Origin: Saprospira grandis DSM 2844
Lineage (GTDB): Bacteria; Bacteroidota; Bacteroidia; Chitinophagales; Saprospiraceae
Reading direction: 5' to 3'
Assembly (NCBI RefSeq): GCF_000275825.1
Contig: NZ_JH719942.1
Span: forward strand, 2,565,694-2,629,693
DNA: 64,000 bases
This document shows positions 55,218 through 63,986 of the stretch, in pieces. A program made the translations under genes and the position numbers. Each line of letters opens with the position of its first letter. Within the stretch, counting starts at the first letter, position 1. The notes beneath the pieces are model-generated. The model had not been told where the DNA came from. It made no database searches and was given only the letters and a program-made list of their open reading frames with translations.

Positions 55218-55971
55218 GCTTTTTTATCAAGAGACTGGCCAAGAAAATGGCCCCATCTTGCTTTATTTACACGGCTTTTGTGAAGACCACCGCATTTTTA
55301 CCCCCTTCCAAGAACAGCTGGGCCAAAAGTATCGGCAGCTGCTGCCCGACCTCCCCGGCTTTGGCCAATCAACAGGAGCAGCAGAGGATCTCGGCCAATT
55401 GGCCGAGATCCTCTGGCAATGGCTAGATGATTTGAAGGTAGAAAAAATTAGCCTTTTGGGCCATTCTATGGGCGGCTATCTGGCCCTGGCGATGCTCGAA
55501 AAACGCCCTCAAGCTATTGAAAGACTCTGCCTGCTGCATAGCCACCCCTTTGCCGACCCCCCAGCCAAACAAGCCAAACGAAAAAAATCAGCCGCCTTTA
55601 TTGAGAAATATGGGGTAGCCACTTACCTCCAACAACTGATTCCCCAACTTTTTCCCGCAGAAGTCCGTAAAACAAAATTGGTCCAAACCTTTTTGAAAGA
55701 ACAAAGCGGACATAGCGCCCAAGGCGTGCTGGCCGCCCTCAAAGCGATGTGGTCTCGACCCGATCGCTCTGCCATTTTGGCCCAATATGAAGGCCCCGTA
55801 CTGGCCGTGATTGGCGAACTAGACGAGGTGGTTCCCCCCGCCTTTTCTGCCGCCCAAGCCCAAGAACAACTCTCCCCAAATTGGCAGTGCAAAACAATTC
55901 CGAATATTGGCCATATGGGCTTTTTAGAAGCAGCCAACCAACTGAACGAAATTTTTAACCATTTTTTTTAG
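55207..55971 (+). CDS. Alpha/beta-fold hydrolase
   Basis: This 254-residue protein (or from the second ATG at 55210) has the alpha/beta hydrolase landmarks: oxyanion region LYLHGFCEDHRIF (about 19-31), nucleophile GHSMGG (Ser about 85), acid in VIGELDEVVPP (about 203-213) and His in IGHMGF (about 235). The substrate is unknown. Its start lies within the end of the Wzz-like gene, so it is co-transcribed with the export genes. A perfect 34-bp palindrome lies inside the gene at 55382-55415. Confidence 0.9.
   Translation: MMPKLFYQETGQENGPILLYLHGFCEDHRIFTPFQEQLGQKYRQLLPDLPGFGQSTGAAEDLGQLAEILWQWLDDLKVEKISLLGHSMGGYLALAMLEKRPQAIERLCLLHSHPFADPPAKQAKRKKSAAFIEKYGVATYLQQLIPQLFPAEVRKTKLVQTFLKEQSGHSAQGVLAALKAMWSRPDRSAILAQYEGPVLAVIGELDEVVPPAFSAAQAQEQLSPNWQCKTIPNIGHMGFLEAANQLNEIFNHFF
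55382..55415. repeat. Perfect 34-bp palindrome inside the hydrolase gene
   Basis: Bases 55382-55398 are the exact reverse complement of 55399-55415 with no spacer; the centre is GGCCAATTGGCC. It codes for part of the helix EDLGQLAEIL. Confidence 0.9.
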
Positions 55972-56013
55972 CTCCACACACCTCTTTTTTGCTTCCCAAC
56001 ATCTATTAAGGTG

Positions 56014-56119
56014 TTTGCAGCAATTTTAATTATGTTTTCATTTTGACAGAATGAATCATCTGACTACTCAGATGTGTTGTGTGTGAGCCCTAGGTTTTTG
56101 GTCCTAGGGCCTTTTTTTT
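56014..56119 (+). promoter_or_regulatory. Promoter, mini-ORF and terminator ahead of the 56124 gene
   Basis: TTTG (56014-56017) and TCATTTTG (56038-56045), spaced by 20 bases, are close to the Bacteroidota promoter. An 11-codon ORF (MNHLTTQMCCV, 56051-56086) begins at about the expected transcript start. Its stop is followed directly by the hairpin GCCCTAGG / CCTAGGGC (56087-56110) and T8, which ends five bases before the ATG at 56124. This could be an attenuator, a leaderless small gene, or only the terminator of the previous operon. Confidence 0.4.
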
Positions 56120-56123
56120 GCCT

Positions 56124-57059
56124 ATGCCTAAATACTTCCGCCTTACCGATTTTATTAGGATTCTAATCACTAATATTTTACCTAGCCTACTGGCTTTAGC
56201 TATCCCTATTTCACTACTCTACTGGAACTGGCGCTGGACACTAGCCTATTCCATTAGCTCAATTTTTATTCTGGGCCAAATTGGAGAATGGCGACAACTA
56301 CTGGCCTACGAACCCCCAGCCTGGCTGCATCTGGCCCTTTTTTCCGCCTTTGTCGGCTGGGGGTTTATGCTCTATTATGTCCCCCTCTCGCCTTGGTGGA
56401 GCAGCAGCCTGATCGCCGCCGCTGTACTGGCAAGTAGCTATGGCCTCGATTGGATAAAAGCCCAACCCCAACGCTATTTCTATTATTTGAAAAGCCCAAA
56501 GGTCAATTGGGAACTCTGGCTAGATAAGGAACTCAAAGAGGAGGATTGGCAAGAAATCATTAGCGGCCTGCGAGAGAAAAAATGGTCGAACCCTATTTGG
56601 GAACTAGAAGAACGCTTTTTACAAAAAGATGATCTGCCCAATCCCCTCAATAGGGCGCTCTGGCAAGATGCAAAACAGTTTTTTGAGCAGGAGGAAAACG
56701 GGACGATCTCTCTCGATGGCTATTATGCTCTCCCCACTTATCTGCATTTTTTCCTCCAAACCCCCTATTTTATTGACGGCCTCTGTGCCAGTATTCAGGC
56801 CCCAACAGACAACCAACTTTTCGAGAGCCTGATCGCCAAATGCAATGATTTACTGGCCCAAACCCTAGCCGAAGAACCCCCAAATCAAAGCAGTCGACTG
56901 AGCTCTTACCTCGATCCTCAAGCGCTTTATCGCTATTTTGATAGCTGGCCCCAATTAAGTCCGAATACCCCCAAACTAACCCTACTCCTAGAAGATTTTA
57001 AGGCCCAATTACTGCTGCTGGCTATCCAATATCAAGCAATTCAGGAGGAGGAGGATTAG
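56124..57059 (+). CDS. Membrane protein of unknown function
   Basis: The ATG at 56124 is chosen (the frame opens with a TTG in the T-run before it). The 311-residue protein has three or four hydrophobic helices in residues 10-115 (ILPSLLALAIPISLLYW; FGWGFMLYYV-like; SSLIAAAVLASSYGL) and a soluble, helical, Trp-rich C-terminal part. I do not recognise the family. The stop codon TAG shares its G with the first G of the following family A repeat. Confidence 0.75.
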   Translation: MPKYFRLTDFIRILITNILPSLLALAIPISLLYWNWRWTLAYSISSIFILGQIGEWRQLLAYEPPAWLHLALFSAFVGWGFMLYYVPLSPWWSSSLIAAAVLASSYGLDWIKAQPQRYFYYLKSPKVNWELWLDKELKEEDWQEIISGLREKKWSNPIWELEERFLQKDDLPNPLNRALWQDAKQFFEQEENGTISLDGYYALPTYLHFFLQTPYFIDGLCASIQAPTDNQLFESLIAKCNDLLAQTLAEEPPNQSSRLSSYLDPQALYRYFDSWPQLSPNTPKLTLLLEDFKAQLLLLAIQYQAIQEEED

Positions 57060-57173
57060 GGGCCTCCGCAGCAAAGCTGCGGCGCTACGCTTCAGGGCTC
57101 GCAGCTCTGCTCGGCCCTGCGGCCTGACGGCCTTGGTCTGCGGCTTCGCCGCCCCCTTTCGCATCGCTAGGCC
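57059..57173 (+). repeat. GC-rich intergenic repeat, family A, abutting a stop codon
   Basis: GGGGCCTCCGCAGC begins at the last base of the stop codon and lacks the usual T-run. The core variant is GCTCGCAGCTCTGCTCGGCC, and the tail is CGCATCGCTAGGCC plus a GGCC-TTCG-GGCC hairpin. Confidence 0.86.
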
Positions 57174-57230
57174 GTTTGGCCTTCGGCCATAGGGCCAAAG
57201 CAGTAGGCCTAGACTGAAAAAAGCAGGAGG

Positions 57231-57363
57231 AGCGGCTGAGGGATGGATAGTGGTGCGGCGAAGCCGCAGACCCAGGGGCTGAAGCGAAGCGAAAGCCCCG
57301 CAGGGCCGAGCAGACCTGCGAGCCACGACAGAGCCCGACCCGCCCGCAGGGCGGGGCAGCCCC
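57231..57363 (-). repeat. GC-rich intergenic repeat, family B
   Basis: Minus-strand copy with edge GGGGCTGCCCCGCCC, GTCGGGCTCTGTC, core and tail CATCCCTCAGCC. Together with the A copy at 57059 it fills the gap between two convergent genes, each copy having its edge toward its own gene. Confidence 0.87.
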
Positions 57364-57370
57364 AAAAAAA

Positions 57371-58114
57371 CTACTTAAATATCAGAATTAGTCCGAGGAC
57401 AATGAGCAAGCCATACACCAGCTTATTGAAAAGGGCGGGATTAGACAATTTGCTATTGAAAAAGCGGCCCAAAATTACCCCTGAAATAATTGGGATCAGG
57501 GCAAAGCCCGCCATTTGTAGAATATCGCTAGTATAGCGGCCCATATAGCCGTGTCCAGAAACAACAGCCAGCCCCAAAAGCAAATAATAGCCCTGCAAAG
57601 TGACCCTAAAAACAGCGGGGCGCCAGGCTCTAAAATTGCCATAGAGCACCCCGGCTGGGCCAGCCACATTGTAGGCTGCGCCAAACAATCCCCCAAAAAA
57701 GCCAAAGAGGTAACCCCATTTTCGGCCAGAAGGGCCTTTGGGTTCGCCTACTTCCTCGGCCAATTGATAACTCTGATACAACTTATAGATGGCAAAGGCC
57801 ATAATGAGAAGGCCGAGCAGCTTGCGCATCCAGATAGCGGGCAAAAATTGAGCAACAGAAAGGCCCAAAGGGGCCGCAATCAAAGCCCCGATTAAAAGGG
57901 GGAAGAGCTCTCGCCAATCCATTGTTTTATAATCTTGAATAATAATATAGGCACTACCGCCCAAGGCCAAAATGGCCACCAAGGGCACCGCCTGATCTAG
58001 GCCCAATAATAAGGTTAGCAAAGACATATTGACCATCCCCTCGCCAAAACCAAAAGTAGATTTGACCAAAGAAGCAAGAAAAATAACGCCCATGACCCCA
58101 ATAAAAATTAACAT
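57371..58114 (-). CDS. TauE/SafE family permease
   Basis: This 247-residue protein has about eight membrane helices and the family's conserved features: GVIFLASLVKSTFGFGEGM near the N-terminus (the KxxxGFGxG type motif), ALIAAPLGLSVAQFLP in the middle, and GGLFGAAYNVAGPAGVLYGNF starting the second half. The family (TSUP) exports or imports small sulfur- or carbon-containing anions; the substrate here is unknown. It stands alone, convergent to the membrane-protein gene. The gap 58115-58318 upstream shows no further gene. Confidence 0.92.
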   Translation of the reverse strand: MLIFIGVMGVIFLASLVKSTFGFGEGMVNMSLLTLLLGLDQAVPLVAILALGGSAYIIIQDYKTMDWRELFPLLIGALIAAPLGLSVAQFLPAIWMRKLLGLLIMAFAIYKLYQSYQLAEEVGEPKGPSGRKWGYLFGFFGGLFGAAYNVAGPAGVLYGNFRAWRPAVFRVTLQGYYLLLGLAVVSGHGYMGRYTSDILQMAGFALIPIISGVILGRFFNSKLSNPALFNKLVYGLLIVLGLILIFK

Positions 58115-58318
58115 AACTACTTGTTTGCTGAACTTTAGCTAGACCCTATTCTTGGGCCAAAAGGAGGGGGGCAAGGAGAGTAGAATAATCGTCTTAGCGA
58201 AGTTCAAATCAGAAAATATGGGGCAAAAGTACGCTTTTATTGCCCGCCAAACAAAAGGCGTTTGCAAGCTCCCCAAAAAGCCATTATCTTATGCCCCTTA
58301 ACTCAAAGCGCTACTTTT

Positions 58319-60436
58319 ATGATCGAACGTATTGCAAAACTGCTAAATATCCATGCTCAGGCTGTATCTAGAGTCATTGAGCTCTTTGAATCTGGGGCAA
58401 CCATCCCTTTTATTGCTCGTTATCGGAAAGAGGCCAGTGGGGGCCTTAATGAGGTAGACCTCATGGCGATTAAAGACGAATGGGAAAAACAACAGGAAAT
58501 TGAAAAGCGGCAGGCTTTTATCCTAGAAAAGATTGAGGAGCAGGGCAAGCTAACAGATGAGCTGGCCAAGAAAATTAAAAACTGCTTTGAGCTGCATCTG
58601 CTTGAAGATCTTTATTTACCTTATAAGAAAAAGCGAAAAACCAGAGCCGATAAGGCCCGTGAGTTTGGTCTAGCGCCCTTGTCGGAATTACTTTTGGCCC
58701 AAAAAGACTTTGATCTAGATGCCATTGTAGAGCCCTTACTCTCTGAAGAAGTTTTAGACGAAGAGGATGCTTTAGAAGGGGCCAGAGATATCATTGCCGA
58801 GCGCATCAACCAAGATGAAACAGCTAGGGCCACCGTTCGTCAGCATTATCAGAAGCGGGCTCGATTTAAGGCAGAAGTGGTAGCGGGCAAAGAAGAAGAG
58901 GCCCAAAAATATAAAAATTACTTTGAGCTAGACCGTCCGCTCAAGCAACTGCAAGCGCATCAGATATTGGCTGTTTTGCGGGCCGAAAAAGAGGGCCTGC
59001 TCAAGGTCCAATTGGCCCCCAATGAAGATTATGTACTCAATGATCTTTGTGGGCAGTTTATCCGAAGAAGTTGCCCCGATCGTTGGGCCGAGCAACTAGA
59101 TATGGCCATAGAAGATGCCTATAAACGGCTGATGAAGCCTTCTATTAGCAATGAGTTTGTTAAGCAAGCCAAGGCGCAGGCTGATTTGGCCTCGATACAG
59201 ATTTTTGCCGATAACCTCCGCCAATTGCTGTTGGCCTCTCCCTTGGGCAACAAAAGAATGATGGCCATTGACCCTGGCTATGCCAGCGGTTGTAAGCTGG
59301 TTTGTTTGTCGGCTACTGGCGAACTACTTGAAGACACCGTTATTTATCCCACACCGCCTCGCAACCGTAAGTTTCAGGCAACCGATACGGTTTTGGACCT
59401 AATCGAAAAGCATCGGATAGAAGCGATTGCGATTGGCAATGGAACGGCGGGGCGAGAAACGGAGCAGTTTATTCGCGAACTTCCCTTTGAGGGAATAGCC
59501 CCAACCATTTTCTTGGTTAATGAAAGTGGGGCCTCTATTTATTCGGCCTCTGAAATTGCTCGTCAGGAATTTCCCGATAAAGACATTACGGTTCGGGGGG
59601 CGGTTTCTATTGGGCGCCGTTTGATGGACCCCTTGGCCGAGTTGGTAAAAATTGACCCTAAATCTATTGGGGTGGGGCAGTACCAACATGATGTGGACCA
59701 AAAACAGCTGCAAAATAAATTGGGGGCGGTGGTTGAAAGCTGTGTAAATGCGGTTGGGGTGGACCTCAATACCGCCAGCGAATACCTCCTCACTTATGTT
59801 TCGGGTTTGGGGCCTGCCTTGGCCCGCAACATTGTCGATTATCGCCGATCGAAGGGGGCTTTTAAGAGCCGGCAAGAACTGCGTTCGGTTAAGCGTTTGG
59901 GCGAAAAAGCCTTTGAGCAGGCTGCGGGCTTCTTGCGCATTCGGAAAGGGATTCACCCATTGGATAATACGGGCGTGCATCCAGAGGCCTATCCAATTGT
60001 AGAGCAGATGGCCAAGGACCTCAATGCCAGCATTGCGGATCTTATTGCGGATAAGAGTTTGCGTAAAAAAATTCAGCTCAAAGATTATGTAAAGGGTGAA
60101 ATTGGGCTCCCTTCTTTGCATGATATTATGAAAGAGTTGGAGAAACCGGGCCGTGATCCTCGTCCGCCCCGTCAAGTTTTCCAGTTTGCGGATGTACATC
60201 AGATAGAGGACCTTAAAGAGGGGATGAAGTTGCCGGGCATTGTGACTAATATTACGGCCTTTGGGGCTTTTGTTGATCTTGGCATTAAGGAAAATGGGCT
60301 CTTGCATAAGTCTCAGATGAGCCATGAAAGAGTAGATGATCCTGCTCGCTTTGTCAAATTGGGCCAAGAGCTAGAAGTGACTATTGTGGGCTTAGAGCTA
60401 GGCCGCAAACGGATCCAGCTCTCAATAATAGAGTAG
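58319..60436 (+). CDS. tex: Tex-type S1 RNA-binding transcription accessory protein
   Basis: The ATG at 58319 (MIERIAKLLNI) gives 705 residues; the frame is open from 58262 without better starts. The N-terminal Tex domain (VSRVIELFESGATIPFIARYRKEASGGLNE) is followed by a YqgF/RNase H-like domain (MMAIDPGYASGCKLVCL; AIAIGNGTAGRETE), helix-hairpin-helix motifs (VGVDLNTASEYLLTYVSGLG; FKSRQELRSVKRLG) and a C-terminal S1 domain (LPGIVTNITAFGAFVDLGI ... RKRIQLS). Tex binds nucleic acid and affects transcription. Order and length are normal. Confidence 0.95.
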   Translation: MIERIAKLLNIHAQAVSRVIELFESGATIPFIARYRKEASGGLNEVDLMAIKDEWEKQQEIEKRQAFILEKIEEQGKLTDELAKKIKNCFELHLLEDLYLPYKKKRKTRADKAREFGLAPLSELLLAQKDFDLDAIVEPLLSEEVLDEEDALEGARDIIAERINQDETARATVRQHYQKRARFKAEVVAGKEEEAQKYKNYFELDRPLKQLQAHQILAVLRAEKEGLLKVQLAPNEDYVLNDLCGQFIRRSCPDRWAEQLDMAIEDAYKRLMKPSISNEFVKQAKAQADLASIQIFADNLRQLLLASPLGNKRMMAIDPGYASGCKLVCLSATGELLEDTVIYPTPPRNRKFQATDTVLDLIEKHRIEAIAIGNGTAGRETEQFIRELPFEGIAPTIFLVNESGASIYSASEIARQEFPDKDITVRGAVSIGRRLMDPLAELVKIDPKSIGVGQYQHDVDQKQLQNKLGAVVESCVNAVGVDLNTASEYLLTYVSGLGPALARNIVDYRRSKGAFKSRQELRSVKRLGEKAFEQAAGFLRIRKGIHPLDNTGVHPEAYPIVEQMAKDLNASIADLIADKSLRKKIQLKDYVKGEIGLPSLHDIMKELEKPGRDPRPPRQVFQFADVHQIEDLKEGMKLPGIVTNITAFGAFVDLGIKENGLLHKSQMSHERVDDPARFVKLGQELEVTIVGLELGRKRIQLSIIE

Positions 60437-60440
60437 GCTT

Positions 60441-60575
60441 GGCCCAGCGCTGCGCAGCCGTGGCCCGCAGGGCCAGACCCAAGCCGCCGAAGGCGGCTGC
60501 AGGGCCGAGCAGACCTGCGAGCGGCGCAGCATAGCGGCGGCCGACCTAGGCGAAGCCTAGCCGGCCGCGGGCCCC
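60441..60575 (-). repeat. GC-rich intergenic repeat, family D
   Basis: Second D copy, minus strand: edge GGGGCCCGCGGCCGG, hairpin CTAGGC-TTC-GCCTAG, GCCGCCGCTATGCTGCG, core, a CCGCC-TTCG-GCGGC hairpin, and tail GCGCAGCGCTGGGCC. It begins five bases after the tex stop. Confidence 0.86.
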
Positions 60576-60606
60576 AAATCCTAATTATGCTAGCTGTAGA
60601 TCAAAT

Positions 60607-60645
60607 AAAAATGCCATTCCCCGAGAAGAGGAATGGCATTTTTTT
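60607..60645. terminator. Bidirectional terminator between tex and the T9SS cargo gene
   Basis: AAAAATGCCATTCC pairs with GGAATGGCATTTTT around CCGAGAAGA, with A and T runs on either side. It can serve both convergent genes. Confidence 0.9.
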
Positions 60646-60661
60646 GTGCTAGACCAAAGGT

Positions 60662-62320
60662 TTAGTACATTTTGATCAGCTCTTTAGTTTGTTGGAAATC
60701 GGGAGCAGCGATTTGGATAAGGTACAGGCCAGCGGGCCAATCTTGAGCGGGGAGTTGAATCAACTGATGACCGATTTGAGTTTGGGCATCTTGTTCATAA
60801 ATCAATTGGCCGATAGCATCAAAAACGCGGATTTGCAGATCGCGTTCTTGGCTAGACAGGATATCGATTTGGGCGTTACCGCTAGCGGGATTGGGGAAAA
60901 TGCGAATATTTTCCTCTGTTGTTTCGCCATAGAGGCGAGCGACCACCGTGGGGCTATAGCTGAAGCTACCGTCATTATTGACTAGGCGAAGGCGGTAGTA
61001 ATAATTGACATTAGGCAATACCTCATAGTCATTTAATTGGTAGTCTTGAATTAATTGACTACTGCCTTGGGCCGAAACCTGAGCCAAAAAGTTAAATTGG
61101 TTGTTATCTAAGCTGCGTTCTATTTCAAAATGGGAGAGCTCATCCTCTTCTTCGGTGTTCCAATCAACTTGGATATAGTTATTTTCGATAGGGTGAGCCT
61201 CTAGGTCCAACAATTGATTTTGGGCCAAAAGGATATCGGCAGCGGCTACTCCAAACTGAGAGAAGCCATTGAAGCCTGTACGTTCTAGAGAGACGGGGCT
61301 GCCGCCACAATCATCAGCGGTACCGGCAACGGCATTGTCTTTAGTGACTAGCCAAACGGTTTTGGAGAGGAAATTATCATCTTGAGGCCAAACTCTTACG
61401 GCATAATTGCCAGAGCCAGAGCCCGTAAAATCATCAAAGACCCATTGGCCATGATCTAGGCCGCCCCAGTAGTCAATTTGGTAGCCGCTACATTCTAGTT
61501 GGCCGCCAAAGCTATTGTCTAGGCCCGTTTGGAAATATCCCGTGATGACATCATAATCATTGGCGCCAGAAAAATCGAGATGAATATATTGCATTCCTCT
61601 TTGGGCGCCGGCTGCGGCGGGTTCTAGGCCCAAGACATAGCCATAGGTTCCGCCAGCGGCAGAAATAGCTCGGCGGAGTTTTCCTTGTACATAGCCATTA
61701 TCAAAGCTAGACATATTTCCGTTGGTATTTACGGTGTTGTCTAGCATATTGGCTAGGCCAGCTGTGGGGTTCATTAGGCCAAAAACGGCGGGATAAGCGG
61801 CGCCATTTGTGGGTAGGGCAGAGGGATCAGCGGTGATGATTCTATTGGCTGTGGCCGCGCCAGGGCCGCTAAAATCTACGGTATTGCGTACATCGGCTAC
61901 ATTTCCTGTTCCATTGAGCCAAATCACGCCTTGGTCATTGGCCAATTGAAGGTCATAAAAAGAGCCATCATCTACGCCAGTGGCTGCCTGTCCACCCCGA
62001 ACGGCATAACTACCGCTAATGAACTGCGTTTGTCCAGCATTGACATCATCATTGATGAGTTTGGTCGTTCCGGTCCCTCTTTGCTGAAAGAGGTTATCGG
62101 AGTACATATTCCCCTGTACTTCTAGGTAGCCGTCATGCTCCATCAGGGCGGTTGCGCCCATCTGATGCACATCTCCCATGACATAAACATTGGCTCCTGC
62201 TTGGACCTTAATCAGGGCGCCATCATTGTAGAGCTCGTTATTGTGCTGTGCCCAGCTACTTAGAGTAAGTAGTAGAAAGCTACTGCTAAGCAGCCATTTT
62301 TTGTAGTTGTTTAAGGCCAT
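60662..62320 (-). CDS. Secreted protein with type A T9SS sorting domain
   Basis: This 552-residue protein has a signal peptide (ending SSWAQ). The first 330 residues are a beta-rich region with many Asn/Gly turns, probably a surface or carbohydrate-type domain. Residues about 370-455 form a fibronectin III-like domain (YIQVDWNTEEEDELSHFEIERSLDN ... NYYYRLRLVNNDGSFSYSP). The last 75 residues are a type A T9SS C-terminal domain (IRIFPNPASGNAQIDILS ... VFDAIGQLIYEQ ... WPAGLYLIQI ... ELIKMY), which is cleaved and anchors the protein to the cell surface in known systems. Function beyond export is unknown. Confidence 0.9.
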   Translation of the reverse strand: MALNNYKKWLLSSSFLLLTLSSWAQHNNELYNDGALIKVQAGANVYVMGDVHQMGATALMEHDGYLEVQGNMYSDNLFQQRGTGTTKLINDDVNAGQTQFISGSYAVRGGQAATGVDDGSFYDLQLANDQGVIWLNGTGNVADVRNTVDFSGPGAATANRIITADPSALPTNGAAYPAVFGLMNPTAGLANMLDNTVNTNGNMSSFDNGYVQGKLRRAISAAGGTYGYVLGLEPAAAGAQRGMQYIHLDFSGANDYDVITGYFQTGLDNSFGGQLECSGYQIDYWGGLDHGQWVFDDFTGSGSGNYAVRVWPQDDNFLSKTVWLVTKDNAVAGTADDCGGSPVSLERTGFNGFSQFGVAAADILLAQNQLLDLEAHPIENNYIQVDWNTEEEDELSHFEIERSLDNNQFNFLAQVSAQGSSQLIQDYQLNDYEVLPNVNYYYRLRLVNNDGSFSYSPTVVARLYGETTEENIRIFPNPASGNAQIDILSSQERDLQIRVFDAIGQLIYEQDAQTQIGHQLIQLPAQDWPAGLYLIQIAAPDFQQTKELIKMY

Positions 62321-62416
62321 AAATGTATACTTTTATTGAAATTGTTTTGTAGAAACGAACTAGTTCGATTTTTTGTTTTGTGTTCAAGGCTTGGGGGCTA
62401 TAATAATACGTAAAGA

Positions 62417-63472
62417 TTAGCGGTAAGGCTTCTTTGGACCTGCGGCAACTTGTAGTTTTGCCGATATATTCAGGTCCTGCTCTTGGTCCAAAAAGGCATT
62501 TTCATCTGATTTTCCCCAATAGTTGGGACCAATAACAATTGGCGCAGGCTCATCCGAACAAGGCGAAAAAAGGGCCAATTGATAGCGCTTACAGTCTATA
62601 AAGTTATTTTCTTCTACCAAAGTCTTGCCTTTATTGGCATATTGGCAAGAAAGCTTGAGGTTTGTCGAATTACCCTTAAATTGATTTTGTCGAATATTCA
62701 GGCTAGATCGCCGACTCATTTTCTGCAACTTGATGGCCACTCCCTCAAATTGCTCAAATTCATTGTTGCGGATGTTAATCAAACCGCCGCCTAGCATCCA
62801 AATCACTAGGCCAGAATGCCGACCATAGCTTGTAAACTTTTTGAGCTGGTTGTTCTCAAAATCAGTGCTGCCCCCCAACATAATCGAGTTGCAGTTTTCT
62901 ATTTCGTTGCCCATCACTTTGGCCATGCTGCTATTGCGCACATTCAAGGCGCGGTCGCAATTTCTAATCTCAGAGTCTATGAGTTGAATCTTTGCTTGCC
63001 GCTCAGACTGAATGGCCGTATAACAGTCCTCTATTTTACAGTTTCTAATGCTCAAATGACAACCTTCGGTCCGCAAAAGCTGGGCGGGAGCTTCACCAAT
63101 ACCCAAAAACTCACAATACTCAAATTGTGTGCTCCGAACTTGGCCCTCTTCAAAATGCAGGCAGCTATGGTAGAAGCGCAAACCGTTCCAAGGTGCATTG
63201 TTATGCCCCAAAAAACGAATGGGCTTGCGCTTGCTGCCTATGGCCGAAAGTCCGCCTTTGACTAAGATTTGGGTTTCATGCGCAAATTGCAACTCTACGC
63301 CCGCCTCAATACGCAAACAGGCCCCCTCTGCAATGAGTAGGTTTTGCGTAATGATATAAGGACTATTGGCCCGTAACCATTCGGTATCCTCCAAAATAGA
63401 CCCTTCTATATAGGTGGTGGCCCCCAAACTAATAGGCAGTAAAAAAAATAGTAAAAATATCTTGTTCGACAT
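62417..63472 (-). CDS. Secreted right-handed parallel beta-helix protein
   Basis: The ATG at 63472 (MSNKIFLLFFLLP) gives 351 residues with a signal peptide ending LGATT. The body has repeated short strands with Asn and Cys ladders (CHLSIRNCKIEDCYTAIQ; KIQLIDSEIRNCDRALNVRN; GLINIRNNEFEQFEGVAIKL), typical of a right-handed parallel beta-helix as in polysaccharide lyases and NosD-like proteins. No catalytic set is obvious. There is no T9SS tail. It lies on the same strand upstream of the T9SS cargo gene, 96 bases apart. Confidence 0.85.
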   Translation of the reverse strand: MSNKIFLLFFLLPISLGATTYIEGSILEDTEWLRANSPYIITQNLLIAEGACLRIEAGVELQFAHETQILVKGGLSAIGSKRKPIRFLGHNNAPWNGLRFYHSCLHFEEGQVRSTQFEYCEFLGIGEAPAQLLRTEGCHLSIRNCKIEDCYTAIQSERQAKIQLIDSEIRNCDRALNVRNSSMAKVMGNEIENCNSIMLGGSTDFENNQLKKFTSYGRHSGLVIWMLGGGLINIRNNEFEQFEGVAIKLQKMSRRSSLNIRQNQFKGNSTNLKLSCQYANKGKTLVEENNFIDCKRYQLALFSPCSDEPAPIVIGPNYWGKSDENAFLDQEQDLNISAKLQVAAGPKKPYR

Positions 63473-63598
63473 AAGCAATGACTAATTAGGGTTGGACAAA
63501 ACAGCCTAAATATAAAGAACTTAGCTCAAACTATCCTATCAAAATAAAATCCTTTTATAGCAGGAGCAAATCCTTTTAAGTAGTTTTTCTTTTTTTTT

Positions 63599-63718
63599 GG
63601 GGCTGCCCCGCCCTGTGGGCGGGTCGGGCTGTCTCGCAGCTCGCTGTTCGCTCGGCCCTGCGGCGGCTATGCCGCCTTGGTCTGGCCCTTTGGGCCCCTG
63701 CTGCCCATCCCTCAGCCG
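63599..63718 (+). repeat. GC-rich intergenic repeat, family B
   Basis: Starts after a T9 run with GGGGCTGCCCCGCCCTGTGG, then GTCGGGCTGTCTC, the core variant GCTCGCTGTTCGCTCGGCCC, hairpin GGCGGC-TATG-CCGCC, GGTCTGGCCC-TTTG-GGCC and tail CCATCCCTCAGCC. Confidence 0.88.
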
Positions 63719-63756
63719 AGGGCAATTTCTTCGCTTTGGCTGCTTTAGCATAAAAA

Positions 63757-63783
63757 AAGGCCCAAAGTCAAAGCTTTGGACCA
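63757..63783 (-). terminator. Minus-strand hairpin terminator
   Basis: On the minus strand GGTCCAAAG pairs with CTTTGGGCC around CTTTGA and is followed by T7. It probably ends a transcript from a gene beyond the right edge of the window. Confidence 0.7.
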
Positions 63784-63844
63784 TTTAGTTGGTGATTAGC
63801 GGCATAAACTGCCTAGGCATTAAAAAAAACGGCCAAGAGCAATT

Positions 63845-63986
63845 GGCCTAGCAATGTGGCGGGGTGGCCGAAGGCGCTTGCGCCGCAGGGCCGAGCAAGC
63901 CTGCGAGCCCCAAAGCGACAAGAAGGTCTTTAGACCGCAGTTCGACGACCAAAGGGAGTAACCGCCTGCCGTAGGCAGGAGGCCCC
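63845..63986 (-). repeat. GC-rich intergenic repeat, family A carrying module C
   Basis: Minus-strand copy at the window end: edge GGGGCCTCCTGCC-TACG-GGCAGG, module C at 63916-63963 with GGTC-TTTA-GACC, core variant GGCTCGCAGGCTTGCTCGGC and tail ATTGCTAGGCC. It probably lies next to a gene outside the window. I see no gene in 63473-64000. Confidence 0.87.

Noticed and set aside
59399-60367. A 322-codon ORF opposite the tex gene
   Set aside because: It is antisense to a well-conserved protein and has no features of its own.
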